This document shows, piece after piece, positions 15,724 to 27,842 of a stretch of 64,000 nt of DNA. Where the stretch lies: NCBI GenBank assembly GCA_963978895.1, contig OZ022245.1, positions 25,608,568-25,672,567 of the forward strand, given 5' to 3'. The notes under the pieces were generated by a model that had not been told where the DNA came from, ran no database searches, and saw only the letters and a program-made list of their open reading frames with translations. Each line of letters opens with the position of its first letter. The first letter of the stretch is position 1. A program made the translations under genes and the position numbers. This DNA is from Erpobdella octoculata. Its lineage: Eukaryota; Annelida; Clitellata; Hirudinida; Erpobdellidae.

Positions 15724-16585
15724 ACACTACACGTTTGTTCGTGTAATTCGTGCTGAGTGAAAGGTCGCGTAGTTTGCTTGTGCGTAACGTATTATATAAT
15801 TTATCAAAATCGTTGTATTGTTTAAGTTGAGTTTTTAAGGACACAAAACACTGGATTAACAACAACAAATTGGATATTAGCGGTTAATTGTAAATTTATT
15901 GCAAACTCAAACACTGGATTACAATAACTACAATAATTCAACAGATTATCAAATCTAGAGCTGTTGTGTTGTTTAAACAAAACACTAGATTAATAAAAAC
16001 AGATTGAAATTAGATGGTTATTTGAAGGTCATTGTACATTCAAACATTGGATTTACTACAACTGAACAGATTGAAAACTATATGATTATTTGAAGTTCAT
16101 TGTAATCTGTGAAAAATCAAGTAATATAAACTTACAGTAAATAAAAGTTTACTGCAGTTGATTTTTATGAAATACAAAAAACACGGTCATCAATGTTATC
16201 CAAAATTAATGGTGATGAGTTTTTTATTGCATTCTATTAGTCCTTCATCTAATGCATTTTTATAAGAAGAGAATGTTATGAGTCTACCATTAGTGTCAAC
16301 TCTAAAATAGTTACTAAAGTGTTCAACAGAAAAACTGGGATAAGCAACGAAAACTATTTCAAAATGAGATTTTCTCAGTTAAATCAACATCAAAGGACAG
16401 TTAATCTAATCATTGATGAAATGTATGTAGTATAAAGAGTTGAATATAGTGGAGGAGAGTATGTTGGATTATTATCAGACGGAAACGTTGCCAGCACAAT
16501 CCTTTGTTTCATGATAAAGTTTGTAATTGAAAAGTACAAAGATTTAATTTCCATATATCCGGTTTCGAAGTAGACTGCTCATCAA

Positions 16586-18461
16586 CAGTGATGGTTTTTA
16601 ACTACTTTAAAAGTAGTTAACTACTTTATTTAACTACTCACAAAAAAAGTAGTTAGTAACTATTTCCTAACTACTTTTAAAAGCAGTAGTTATTAACTAC
16701 CTACTTAACTACTGCCTAGTAGTTAACTAGTAGTTAACTACTTTTTAACATTAAAATTTTAAACAAATGTAATTTCCAATAACAAAATATAATTATTTAC
16801 ATTTTTATTTACACAATCATTTACAAAATGATACTATCAAAAGCATTTACAGAATATCTAAGATGATCTCTTAAAAAAATCATCATATCAATATGGTTAT
16901 CAGACAATTTACTTCGTCTGTCAGATAAAATTTGTCCTGCTACACTAAAAAGTCTTTCAACTGCTGCTGAACTTGGCAATGTTGAATTGAGCTTTATAAA
17001 TGCTGCACAAACATCTGGATAATGGAAGAGACTTTGGATGTTCTTGGACGGGTTTGATAAATAATCATTAAGCTGTTCAGCCATTACATTGTCAAAGGAG
17101 TTTGGTATGGTATCCATATAGTCGTACCAATCGTCATTTTCACTGCACTGATCATTGTCAACAGAGGTGATTGTTTTTGAGGTAGAGCTTCTAGATTTAC
17201 AACCTGCAAAGATATTTATAAAAACAATAATTAATAAACAATAATTAAACAATAATGCTGTGTATTGTTAATTGTTAACCAAAAAAAAACCTTTTAACAT
17301 TTGCAATTAAATACAAGTTAAATAAACCTGATTTTTCAAGCTCTTGATTCATCTCTTTTATGTAAGCCAATAATTTTTCTTTAATCAAATATTTTTTTTG
17401 CTCATCGGACAAAAAATTCAATTTGAATTGGGGAATTATCGCTGTTGCTAGCATATACTCTTCATTTCCTAAAACAGGACCAAATCGTTTCTCTATACCC
17501 CGAGATAGTGTTTGTATAAGAGGTTTGATGGTTTTTTCTGAACAGGAATGTAATTTTTTTTGTATTCCAATGATGGTCGGAATTATGTGGCCAATATATG
17601 ACTTCTCGCTTTGGAAGATATCCATTGCAGTGACTATTGGTTTCATAATCTGAAGAAATGATTTCGTTCGTTATACTCATACTTGAAAATTTAAATATAA
17701 ATAGCAAAAATTAACCATAAGTCTTATTCTAAGCTTAGTATAGTTAGGTTTAACAAATGCTAAAATTAAAATATGATGGTGGGCGCACACAGTTGGCAAA
17801 AATAAGCTAACAAACCTTACCAAAAGTAAAACACCAAGTAAATTAAACATGTGTAGCATAAAAATAAAAGTTTAAATGATACACGATAAAATTATCTAAA
17901 AATACTTAAATGCATTAAACTTTCATAATAAAACGATAACTAATATAAACTCACTTTTACATGTTTAAGAAAGTTGAATGAATTGGTAACATTTCCAGAA
18001 ATTCATTTTATGACATGTATCGCATAATGCCGTAAAAATTTTTTCATCGTCCTTAAAAACTACTTCACTAAAACATTCTTTAATTATTTTGCTATTCATT
18101 GTAATAGATCGCAACACACTCGTCACCTAATCGAAAATCGAACCTAACCAAAAATAATAACAAACTTAAACAAACAACGAAGCGGAGAATGAAAAGGAAG
18201 AAACAAAGCCAATAAGATAGTGATGTACCAGTACATAAATTGAAAAACACAGATGTCGTAATTGTTTTAAAAAAATTAATAAAAAAAATTAAAGTAGTTA
18301 AAAAAATAGTTAACTACTGTAGTTAATAACTATCTCAAAAATAGTTAACTACTAGTTGATAACTAGTCTCACAAAAAGTAGTTATTAACTATTCCTTAAC
18401 TACTTTAGAGTAGTTAATAACTAGTAGTTAACTATTTATAGTTAGTAACTACCCATCACTG
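16586..18461. mobile_element. hAT element, 1876 bp, nested in the P-like remnant
   Basis: It starts CAGTGATGGTTTTTAACTAC and ends with the inverse GTAACTACCCATCACTG; the flanks are identical CTCATCAA octamers (16578-16585 and 18462-18469). The arms are rich in GTAGTTAACTACT repeats on both sides, which could fold. Transposase remnants lie on the minus strand inside. The N-terminal and central parts are mostly gone. Confidence 0.93.
16821..17646 (-). pseudogene. hAT transposase, C-terminal half, broken
   Basis: Two minus-strand frames in order: 17646-17275 (a segment with SEKSYIGHIIPTIIGIQKKL and KRFGPVLGNEEYMLATAI) and 17252-16821 (STLPSSAAVERLFSVAGQIL, then RRSKLSDNHIDMMIFL). These are the helical insertion region and dimerisation domain of a hAT transposase; the break lies around 17253-17290. 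It may once have been one exon. No intact N-terminus is present within the element. Confidence 0.85.
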
Positions 18462-19244
18462 CTCATCAACAACATTGTTGTTACACTGAAGTTATGCAAA
18501 TTTTGAATAACATCAAAGCTAATGTTATTTTTAGTTATTGTGGACAACGCTGCAATAAACAAAAAAATTTCAAAGATTATTTATGCCATGGAGAAATGAG
18601 TCAAAGCATAATTACTCCTGAAACTGGAAAACTAATTTGTCTTCATTTCGACCCGGTGCGTGTTTTTAAAAACATTTACAACCACCTTCAAACTAGAAAA
18701 TTTTATAAAAATCAATGTTAACAAATCAAAAATTAAAAAATTGGAAATTGCGTTGTGTTTTTGATCTAATAAATTTATATTTTGAGTTAAATAAAAAAAT
18801 AACTATAGCATAAATTCAACCAGCATAAAACCAGCTGTGGTGTAAAATCAACAGCCTCAAAATGTCCGGCGCTGAAATAGTTGACTGTCCAGGTATATAT
18901 TAGCTCAGAGTTGACATCCCAGCTATCATAAAATGCATAACCTCTGGATGTTCAGTGCTGCAAAAAATTTAAATTAGTTGACCGTCCAGATTTATATTAG
19001 GAAGTCTATGGTTGTTACGTAAACTAAATTTGAATTTTATTGCGCAATTACTTTTTATGGTCGTACATAGGGACTTTTGGCCTAGGAACGTTTTTTGGCT
19101 CCTCTGAGCCGGGGGATGGGAGTAAAGAGTCCAAACTTTTTTAACTTTCTTTTCTTGTCAAATTTCATCAGTGGCTCAGATTTCTATAAAGGACAGACCC
19201 ACTCACACACAAACATTCATTTTTAAAAGTTAAAAGTACATTCA

Positions 19245-19570
19245 TTTTTGAGTGCCACTTACTGAACAGACCAGCGCCACTTTACAATGTTGGGAACTTG
19301 CAGATAAGACTAACGGCGTATGCGGTGTTTTACGGCGCCGCTGGCAGCCCCGCATACTACTAGCTAGCTCCACAAGTGCACGAAGGACTTTAACCCCCAA
19401 CCGAAGTTGGTACTCATTTATCGACCACAAAGGATGAAACGCTGAGTTGACGTGAGCACATGTGAGTTGGTTTCTTGCTCAAGGAAATTACGTGTCCGGA
19501 TCAGGAATCGAACCCGGGTCCTACGACTCTGAAAGCCGGTGTCTATACCACTAGACCAACACGTCTCACT
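19245..19570 (-). mobile_element. tRNA-derived SINE-like element
   Basis: On the minus strand, 19566-19490 is a tRNA-like head: A-box TGGTCTAGTGG, an anticodon-loop-like CTTTCAG (as in tRNA-Glu TTC) and B-box GGTTCGATTCC; ACGTGT/ACACGT could pair as an acceptor-like stem. The T-arm pairing is imperfect, so I do not call a functional tRNA. The body downstream (towards 19245) contains CTTGAGCAAGAAACC, a stretch like the conserved central domain of several animal SINE superfamilies. It abuts the left edge of NPC2 block copy 2. Confidence 0.55.
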
Positions 19571-19662
19571 TTTATATATAGAGATTTATTATTTCCTTGC
19601 CATCTGTACATTAAATAAGTTTTGAATAAATATTTGTCAAATAACTCATTAAAAGTGACACT

Positions 19663-19984
19663 CAGAGCCGGATTAAGCCATATTAGTGCCAAAAGCACAA
19701 CCCCCACGTGGGTACCCCCTATTGGCGGGGCCCCTGTTCTTTCACTGACCGTGACCGCTGGTATGTTTAAAATTATGCAAAAAACAGTTTTTATTAAATA
19801 TATTTGTAGTTTATACTACTATCACTTATATAAAACCTAGAATAAAGTATTTCTGTATTAAAATTCGGTTGTTTCTGGACTTAAATTTGTTCAAGAAACA
19901 TATTCCTTGAGAACATGTGGTGCCCCCAAACTTCTTGGTGCCCAAGGCACGTGCCTTGTTTGCCTAATGGTTAATCCAGGCCTG
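19663..19984. mobile_element. hAT-type MITE, 322 bp
   Basis: Ends are CAGAGCCGGATTAAGCC and GGTTAATCCAGGCCTG (imperfect inverted repeats), with perfect 8-bp flanks GTGACACT at 19655-19662 and 19985-19992. The matching place in block copy 1 (near 12340) is uninterrupted. Internal GTGCCCAAGGCACGTGCC hairpin sequence is typical of such elements. Non-coding. Confidence 0.9.
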
Positions 19985-20176
19985 GTGACACTAGCAGTTA
20001 ACTAATGCAAATTTAATTCCGAGCGTAGCCTGTTCACGAATTGTACCAGTCTGAAGTAGTTGACAAAGTATGGCTCAATGACAACACCATGTGATCGAAG
20101 TCGATAAATACCCGAAAAATAGGATATATTGTATTAAATCCGTATCGAGCAGTTCTACTAGTTGAACCGTTCCAAA

Positions 20177-21346
<1,170 letters not shown>

Positions 21347-21984
21347 ATGCAGACATATTTTGAAATTCTTCAATTTGAGACAGTTTTTATAAAAAAAAAA
21401 CATTTTTTTAACTAGCTGCATAATTAAATTCAGTATATTATTTTATGCTTTTTTATTATAATAATAGACATTAAAATTTATTTGAAAACGTTTTTTTTGT
21501 GTTTAACGTTTTAAAAATTGAAAAAAAAGTTTTTGGACAGGTAAGTAAAGATTTAGGTCATTGCTATAAACAGTGCAATCATTATCTTACGTACAAATCC
21601 TGGTGTTTTTCAGTTTTATTTCTCAATGCATAATCGTATGCAAACCCCAAAAAAATCATCAAAAACTAGGCAGATAACCGAATGATTTAATCTATTACAC
21701 TAACGACCTGGAAGTTAGGGCTCCGAAAGTTGACTCAATCTTCTTTTCTCGGATTGGTATAAATAAATACCATATACGCATCTGGAATGATAACATTGTA
21801 CATGCTTCCAATTCGGAATCTTATGAACTGTTCATTTATGCCTAATGATATCTGCGATTACCTTTGCTAAGTCCAACCAAGTTCAATATAGTCTAGTTTA
21901 CAGGTTCAGTCTCAATGTCTGGCTAGTATATGGCCGGCAGTGAATCTGTCAATCTTTTCGTTTCATTATCTCTTTAATCTTCTA

Positions 21985-22511
<527 letters not shown>

Positions 22512-23908
22512 GGGATTTAAAACCCAACAGAATACTCTATCTCTTATCTCTTTTGTTTCAGACGAAGTCAAGTGCGATTTATATTCAATTTCTTGATTTT
22601 AACTGCGTTTTATTAAAGTTGTTGTTGCCGTTCCGAGTTGCTTTTTTTTGTGTTCACGTCATCCCAGCGGGGAAGACAGTGACAAAGCTTATTTTGCAGA
22701 AAACAATAAAGCAGTTTCAACTATTGATAAAAAAAGGAATATTTTTCTGAGAAAAACCTTTATTTTAAAGAGTAAGATACTTTTTCTGAGGAAACAAAAA
22801 TTGCATTTTAAAGAGTAGTATACTTTTTCTAAAGAGACAAAAATTGCATTTTAAAGAATAAGGTACTATTTCTCTAGAAGCCAAACACGCTGGGTAATTA
22901 GAACTTTGATTTCCAAAAAACTCCACATGCTTTTCCTCATACTTAAAGTTATTTTGCCAATTTTAAGTGTATTTTAATTATTAACTTGGTTTATGTTTTC
23001 CCACAAAACATATAAACATATTCATCATCTGGAAAATGTTTAAAAACCTTAGATTGTCATTTGAAACAATTAAGTACACGAAGTAACAAAATGGATGGTG
23101 TACGAAAAGGTACATCAAAAATTCAAAGTGGATTAGAAGTGGCTCCAGACAATTTGGTGAACAATAATATAAGATTTGTTAGAAATTAAAAAAAAAAGCT
23201 CCATCTTCGTTAATGTTAGCCAATCTCAAACCTGGATATTATCAAGTTTATAAAATATATAAAAAATTTATATTTAAAGTAAATAATAAAAAATAATATA
23301 GAGTTTTCTCAAGTACTTGTTAGTATTCTCAGAGCAAGGGTTGTTGAAATATATTTTCGAAATGTACACTGAATATTTAAGAAGGTGAAAGGAATAATTA
23401 GAAATAGTAACTAAACAATGATTGACATACACCATTGACGTCCTGACTCCCTATATCATAAATAATTTTTTTTTTTAATTTTCTGAATTGAACATATTGT
23501 ATTTTTTGTAATATTACACTATCAAAATATATCTTGTTAAATTACTGTACTAATATTGCTTATCTTATCTACTTAATAATTACCTTTAAAAAATTGACAA
23601 TTAAAAAGACGATAATCAAGTCTAATTATAAATTCTTTAAAAACGACTTTTTCCTGAAAAGGCTATTATTGTCAATTAGAATCATTTTTCCTTCCATTAG
23701 CGTCGCTCGTGAAGAGAACATCAGATTTTCTCTTTAAACTACGATCAGGCGTGATTTATGTCGTACGATCAAGTCCATGAGGCTACTAATTAGCCATATA
23801 GCCATCGCGCGTGATAACCGCCTCCTTTCTGAAAACCGGTTAAATACGATTCGGATTTGGAGAGTTGCAAGTCTTATCGGACGTTTTGAAACACAAGAGA
23901 GTAAAGAG
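22512..23908. other. Intergenic DNA upstream of the third NPC2 gene
   Basis: No coding region is recognised. A three-fold loose repeat of a TTTTAAAGAGTAAGATACTTTTTCT-like motif (first 20 bases only are alike in each) lies around 22765-22875. The last 150 bp should hold the promoter of the third NPC2 gene. Confidence 0.4.
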
Positions 23909-25473
23909 ATGATGAATGCTTTGTACGTACTTCTCTTTGCTTGTTGCATTTCTGCAACTGGGGCGATTCGGTGGACATCCTGCGGTTAGACTTACCTTTT
24001 TTTATGCATTTATATGACTAAATTGTAATATCCGAATATGCCTGCTGATAACATTTGCAATTTTTTAGGTTAAAAACTACAGATATTTGATAATTGATTA
24101 GCGGTCTGGTCTGTTAGGCCTAGGGCCTCCGTCTCTTGACTGGGTAGTTGTTCATTTTCTAAAGTTACCAAGTCTATTTACAAAGCGAGCTTAGAGAGGA
24201 GAGGTTTTCATACCAGAAAAAGAGGATAGAATCAGTATACGTCAAACTTGAGTCAGAGTCTTTTAGCACTCTAGTCTATAACTAACTATTCTTTAAAATG
24301 GTATCCTTTGTTTTCATATTTAAACCATGATAACGCTACAACAGGTCCCGATGTGGTGAAGAGCGTAAACGTCCCGGGATGTGAAAAGGAAAACACCTGT
24401 CCACTTCCCAGGGGAAGCAATGCAACGTTTGCTGTTGAATTTGTTTCTGGTTAGTTTTTTTATCTGTTTTCTTATTTAAAAAAAAAGGATTAGTTCAAAT
24501 TGCAATATTTTATTTTGAATTTAAAAAATTTTTACGATTTAAAAATTTTTTTTTTTTTTTTAGATCACGTTGCATCTCAAGCTCACGCCATAGTCCATGG
24601 TAATCTCCACGGTATCAGCGTCCCATTCCCACTGCAAAACCCAAACGCCTGTCAAGACAGTGGTTTAACTTGTCCCTTGAAATCAGGAACCAATTACGTA
24701 TACAGCACGGCCATTTTTGTTAAAAGAATTTATCCAAAGGTGAGGCTACAAGATGGGTTAAAGTAATACATTACAATTATGTTATAATATTTGGAAGCGG
24801 CTGTTTCTCCATCTGGTAACGGTCACATGAAAATTATTTTGCTCAGGTTGATCTGCATAGGAAGGAATCAATGATAAATTCATAAGCAACCTGAGATTTT
24901 CTCTAGTTGAACAAATAATCATACCATTAAAAAGTACTTGAAAAGGGTAAAAGGGGCCCAACCTATGCAGACATATGCACACAAAACACGCAATATGTAA
25001 CATTTTTATACAGATTACCTGAATATGATTTATTTCTACACACTTTTACTTAACTTGACTTCTCCGTCTGTCGATCTGTAGTCAAAATTTGCAATCGATT
25101 TTAAACTAACTTCCCGATGAGCTAGAGACTTAACAATTTAAACATATTTCCGAACTGATTAACAATGCATTCTAGCAAATTTTCGGATCGATTGGACAAA
25201 ATTTAATCAAATAATTACTTGTGATATCTTCGTCGAACTATTTATTGTCTATGCTAATATGTTTTTTGTTTATGTAGTAGAAATATAAAAGTTTGTTTTT
25301 AAAAAACTTTGTTTTTGCATCACTTGTTTATATATTAATTATTTAATAATATATGTTAGCTGTAAATGTTAACGCGATTTTTTTTCCAGGTGAATGTTGT
25401 CGTGGAGTGGAAACTGGTTGACGAAAATAATAAGAACATCTTCTGCATTAAACTCCCAGCACACATTGTTTAA
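23909..25473 (+). CDS. NPC2-like secreted lipid-binding protein, copy 3 (diverged)
   Basis: Exons 23909-23984, 24345-24449, 24564-24739 and 25390-25473 encode 146 residues. The start is ambiguous between two adjacent ATG codons (23909 and 23912). Signal peptide to about ATGA; ML domain with the six NPC2 cysteines (TSCG, PGCEKENTC, NACQDSGLTC, IFC), glycosylation site NATF, AIVHG and a final VEWKLVDENNKN strand. Intron positions and phases equal copies 1 and 2, but the introns are longer and unrelated, so this is an older duplicate. The loop HGISVPFPLQNP is closer to vertebrate NPC2 (GVPVPFP) than in the other two, so this copy may be nearest the ancestral role in lysosomal sterol handling; that is inference. 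Confidence 0.93.
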
Positions 25474-25618
25474 TGGCTTAACTTCCTTAGAAAATAGGCA
25501 GTCAATGCATTTAATATTTTAGTTAGCACAGATTGGTCTCGTTGTAACTATGTGCTAGTTATATCATTTTATTTATTTTTTATAAATGATACTTTATATA
25601 TAATTTTAATTAATTAGA

Positions 25619-25624
25619 AATAAA
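25619..25624 (+). terminator. Polyadenylation signal of NPC2 copy 3
   Basis: AATAAA about 145 bp after the stop codon, followed by a T-rich stretch with TGTTTG. Confidence 0.6.
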
Positions 25625-25685
25625 GTTTCAAAATTTACAATTTTTTGTTTGTTTCTTTTCTGGCTGTGGCCCTAAGAATATATAT

Positions 25686-25866
25686 TGTTATAATCTCGTC
25701 AAATCGTATTACAGGTCCAGAAGAATGGTTTTTGTAGTTTATTGGATGATAATAAATAAAGATTGGTTAATGCTACTTATACCTTCTAATATAATAAAAG
25801 TTAATAATAATAGTTGTCGGGGTATCAATAGATGGGAATAGCGAAACCAGTACCATAGATATAACA
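25686..25866 (-). mobile_element. LTR-like terminal sequence with polypurine tract (minus)
   Basis: The 181-bp segment starts TGTTATAATC and ends GATATAACA (TG..CA form with short inverted ends). On the minus strand it is preceded by AAGAAGGGGGTAG, a polypurine tract directly after the stop codon of the neighbouring gene, and has AATAAA inside. This is the arrangement of a retrotransposon 3' LTR. I see no second LTR copy within a few kb, no primer binding site and no polymerase, so it may be a truncated end. Confidence 0.5.
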
Positions 25867-25877
25867 CTACCCCCTTC

Positions 25878-27430
25878 TTAATCCTGTTCGTCTCGAACAG
25901 CATAGTCGCTTTTGGGAAATGCGACTCGGCCACAAACACAAAATACCTTGATCTTCACTCGTGGCCTTGACCGCAATTCGCAAACAACATGGTCAAGTCT
26001 CTTGACCGTTTGACGCAGTTTCTTCCAGTCTTTCTTTGGCTCATCGTCGCCATTTCTGCACTTTTTGCATGCCTCGTCCTGAACATCTTTGCACGGTTTA
26101 TCGGAACTGTCTGCTTTTTCTTCTTCCTTCACATCTTCTAGATCTTTGTTGAAATCATATTTCAAATAAGCACCATCTTTTTTTTCATTACACAATCTGA
26201 GGTATCTCTCCATTGAATATTCAGCGCATTGTTTTCCATAACACAATCCCGCCATCGAATATCCCCCATATTTTTTTCCTGAAAATATCTGAGATATCTT
26301 TCCATGGCTGGTCTTTTTTCCTCCACTCCTCATGATCTTTCTCAAGAAACTCTTCAAAAGGTTTTCGAAAACACGTTCCATAAATTCGATAAATCCCTTC
26401 ATCAAACTGCTATTCGATTTTAAAATGACTCTAAGTCTATCTGATTTAAAATCCTCAATGGATTCATCTGATTCAGAATCCTCTGTGGATTCATCTGATT
26501 CAGAGTCCTCGGTACCGTTCTCTGTTCTTGGTTCATCTTTTCAGAGTTTTTGCTGGCTGCATTGCTATTGTTGTTTTTATCATCTTTGTTTTCTTCCAAG
26601 CTACAATCGAACGTTTTCTTTTCACATTCCAACTCGGCTCTTTCGTCGGTGTCAACTTTCGTATCGTCCAGCGGAGCTTTCTTCAAATCATCGCCATCGT
26701 CTCTCAAATCAGTGTCTTCTTTATTTGTCAAATAAGTTTCGACGTATTTCTCCATTGGAGTTTCGTCCATTTTTAAATCCTCGGTTGCTTCATCCGAGTC
26801 AGATTCGTCACTAAAATCTGACCCTGAATATTCGGTGCCGTCGTCTGTTATGGAGGTTTCCATTTCAGAACCGTCGCTGTATGGGTAAAAGCCATCGCTG
26901 TTATTGCTATTATTATAATCATCATCGTCACTTTCATTCTCATCGTTTTGCATTTCGTTTTCATCATTCTTCTCATCTTTTTGAGTTTTGTTGTCGACGT
27001 CCATACCGACTGTATCATTGTCACCATCTTTGCCAGGCTCGTCATCATCATAATTGCATGGTTCATCTTTGCAAGGTTCATTATCATGACCGTCTTTGAC
27101 AGGCTCATCATCACGACCGTCTTTGACAGGCTCATCATCATGACCATCTTGAACATCCTTGCATGGTTCATCTTGAACAACTTTGCATGGCTCATCATCA
27201 TGACCGCTTTTTTTGTTTCCGCAATTGTTTGTGTCACCATTGAGGAGTTCAAGAAATTTCTTCATTTCCTGCTGTGCTGCTCTGTATTCTTCCGCCATTT
27301 TGTTCAGAGCCTTCATCAATTCATTTTCTGCTTCGAACTCATACTCTTCTGGGTCAAACCCATTGTCCTCCAATGACGTCCGGTGGCTATCCACGAGCTC
27401 AGAGTTGTAAGAAGAAATTACTTGGCCCAA
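25878..27430 (-). CDS. Very acidic repeat protein, frameshifted, unknown function
   Basis: Not recognised. The frame from 27430 starts MGQVISSYNS, a possible N-myristoylation signal, then a helical segment (about residues 25-65) and Asp/Glu-rich repeats built on DDEPCKDxQDG and DDEPVKDG. Near 26538-26541 (an A4 run on the coding strand) the sense frame appears to move: the frame from 27430 becomes Asn/Gln/Pro-rich and ends at 26420, while the next frame carries two acidic SESDES repeats and continues to the stop at 25878. One added base would give about 517 residues. The second part repeats the PCKDVQDE motif, supporting one gene. Its basic C-terminus ends 12 bases before a polypurine tract and LTR-like sequence. 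It may be a host gene or part of a retroelement. Confidence 0.5.
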
Positions 27431-27842
27431 TTCCTCTTAATTTTTTGATTTCCTATTCTATACTCTAGACAGAATTATCTTTTATCTTAAAATAGATCAA
27501 AACAATCATTATTATAAATTTGTGACGATCGAAATGGCCAGCGGCTGAAATTGTTCAGACTTTCTCTTACAAATTTATCACATTCTTTGCTCCTCATCTG
27601 CACCGTTAACGAAATCTCATAACTAAAACGCTGTTGTTAACGACCAAGAACATTGAAACTAGTCACAGCCACCACCACCCCATCGGACAACAGGAATAAT
27701 TTCAAAACAACAAAACTGCAAATTAGCATGGCATTTTATTAATATCTCTTAATTACTTTCCTAATAAGAAACAACATATTATTGAACTCACAGCACAATA
27801 AAGCACAAAAAGAAAATGTCAACACAACTGTCAATCAAATCT
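27431..27842. other. Spacer and HSP90 3' UTR
   Basis: No gene is seen. The right part should be the HSP90 3' UTR (minus strand); TTTATTAATA at 27736 gives a possible AATAAA on the minus strand. Confidence 0.45.

Larger units (their letters stand above)
16380..18720 (+). pseudogene. P-element/THAP9-like transposase remnant, split by a hAT
   Basis: Left part (16380-16577): NLIIDEMYV, a stop, then EYSGGEYVGLLSDGN and LCFMIKFVIEKYKD, resembling the RNase-H core of P-type transposases. Right part (18470-18720): LICLHFDPVRVFKNIYNHL, matching the conserved DFxHxFKNIYNN region of that family. Between them sits the hAT at 16586-18461 with a perfect 8-bp duplication. Internal stops show the P-like gene was already dead or has decayed since. 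Degenerate roughly 100-bp repeats at 15800-16130 may be its subterminal region. Confidence 0.68.

Noticed and set aside
19490..19566. Functional tRNA-Glu gene (minus)
   Set aside because: A and B boxes and a TTC-like anticodon are present, but the T-arm pairs imperfectly and the sequence continues into a SINE-like body.
26332..26814. Plus-strand open frames opposite the acidic gene
   Set aside because: They mirror Asp/Glu codon repeats of the minus strand; no domains and no splice logic.
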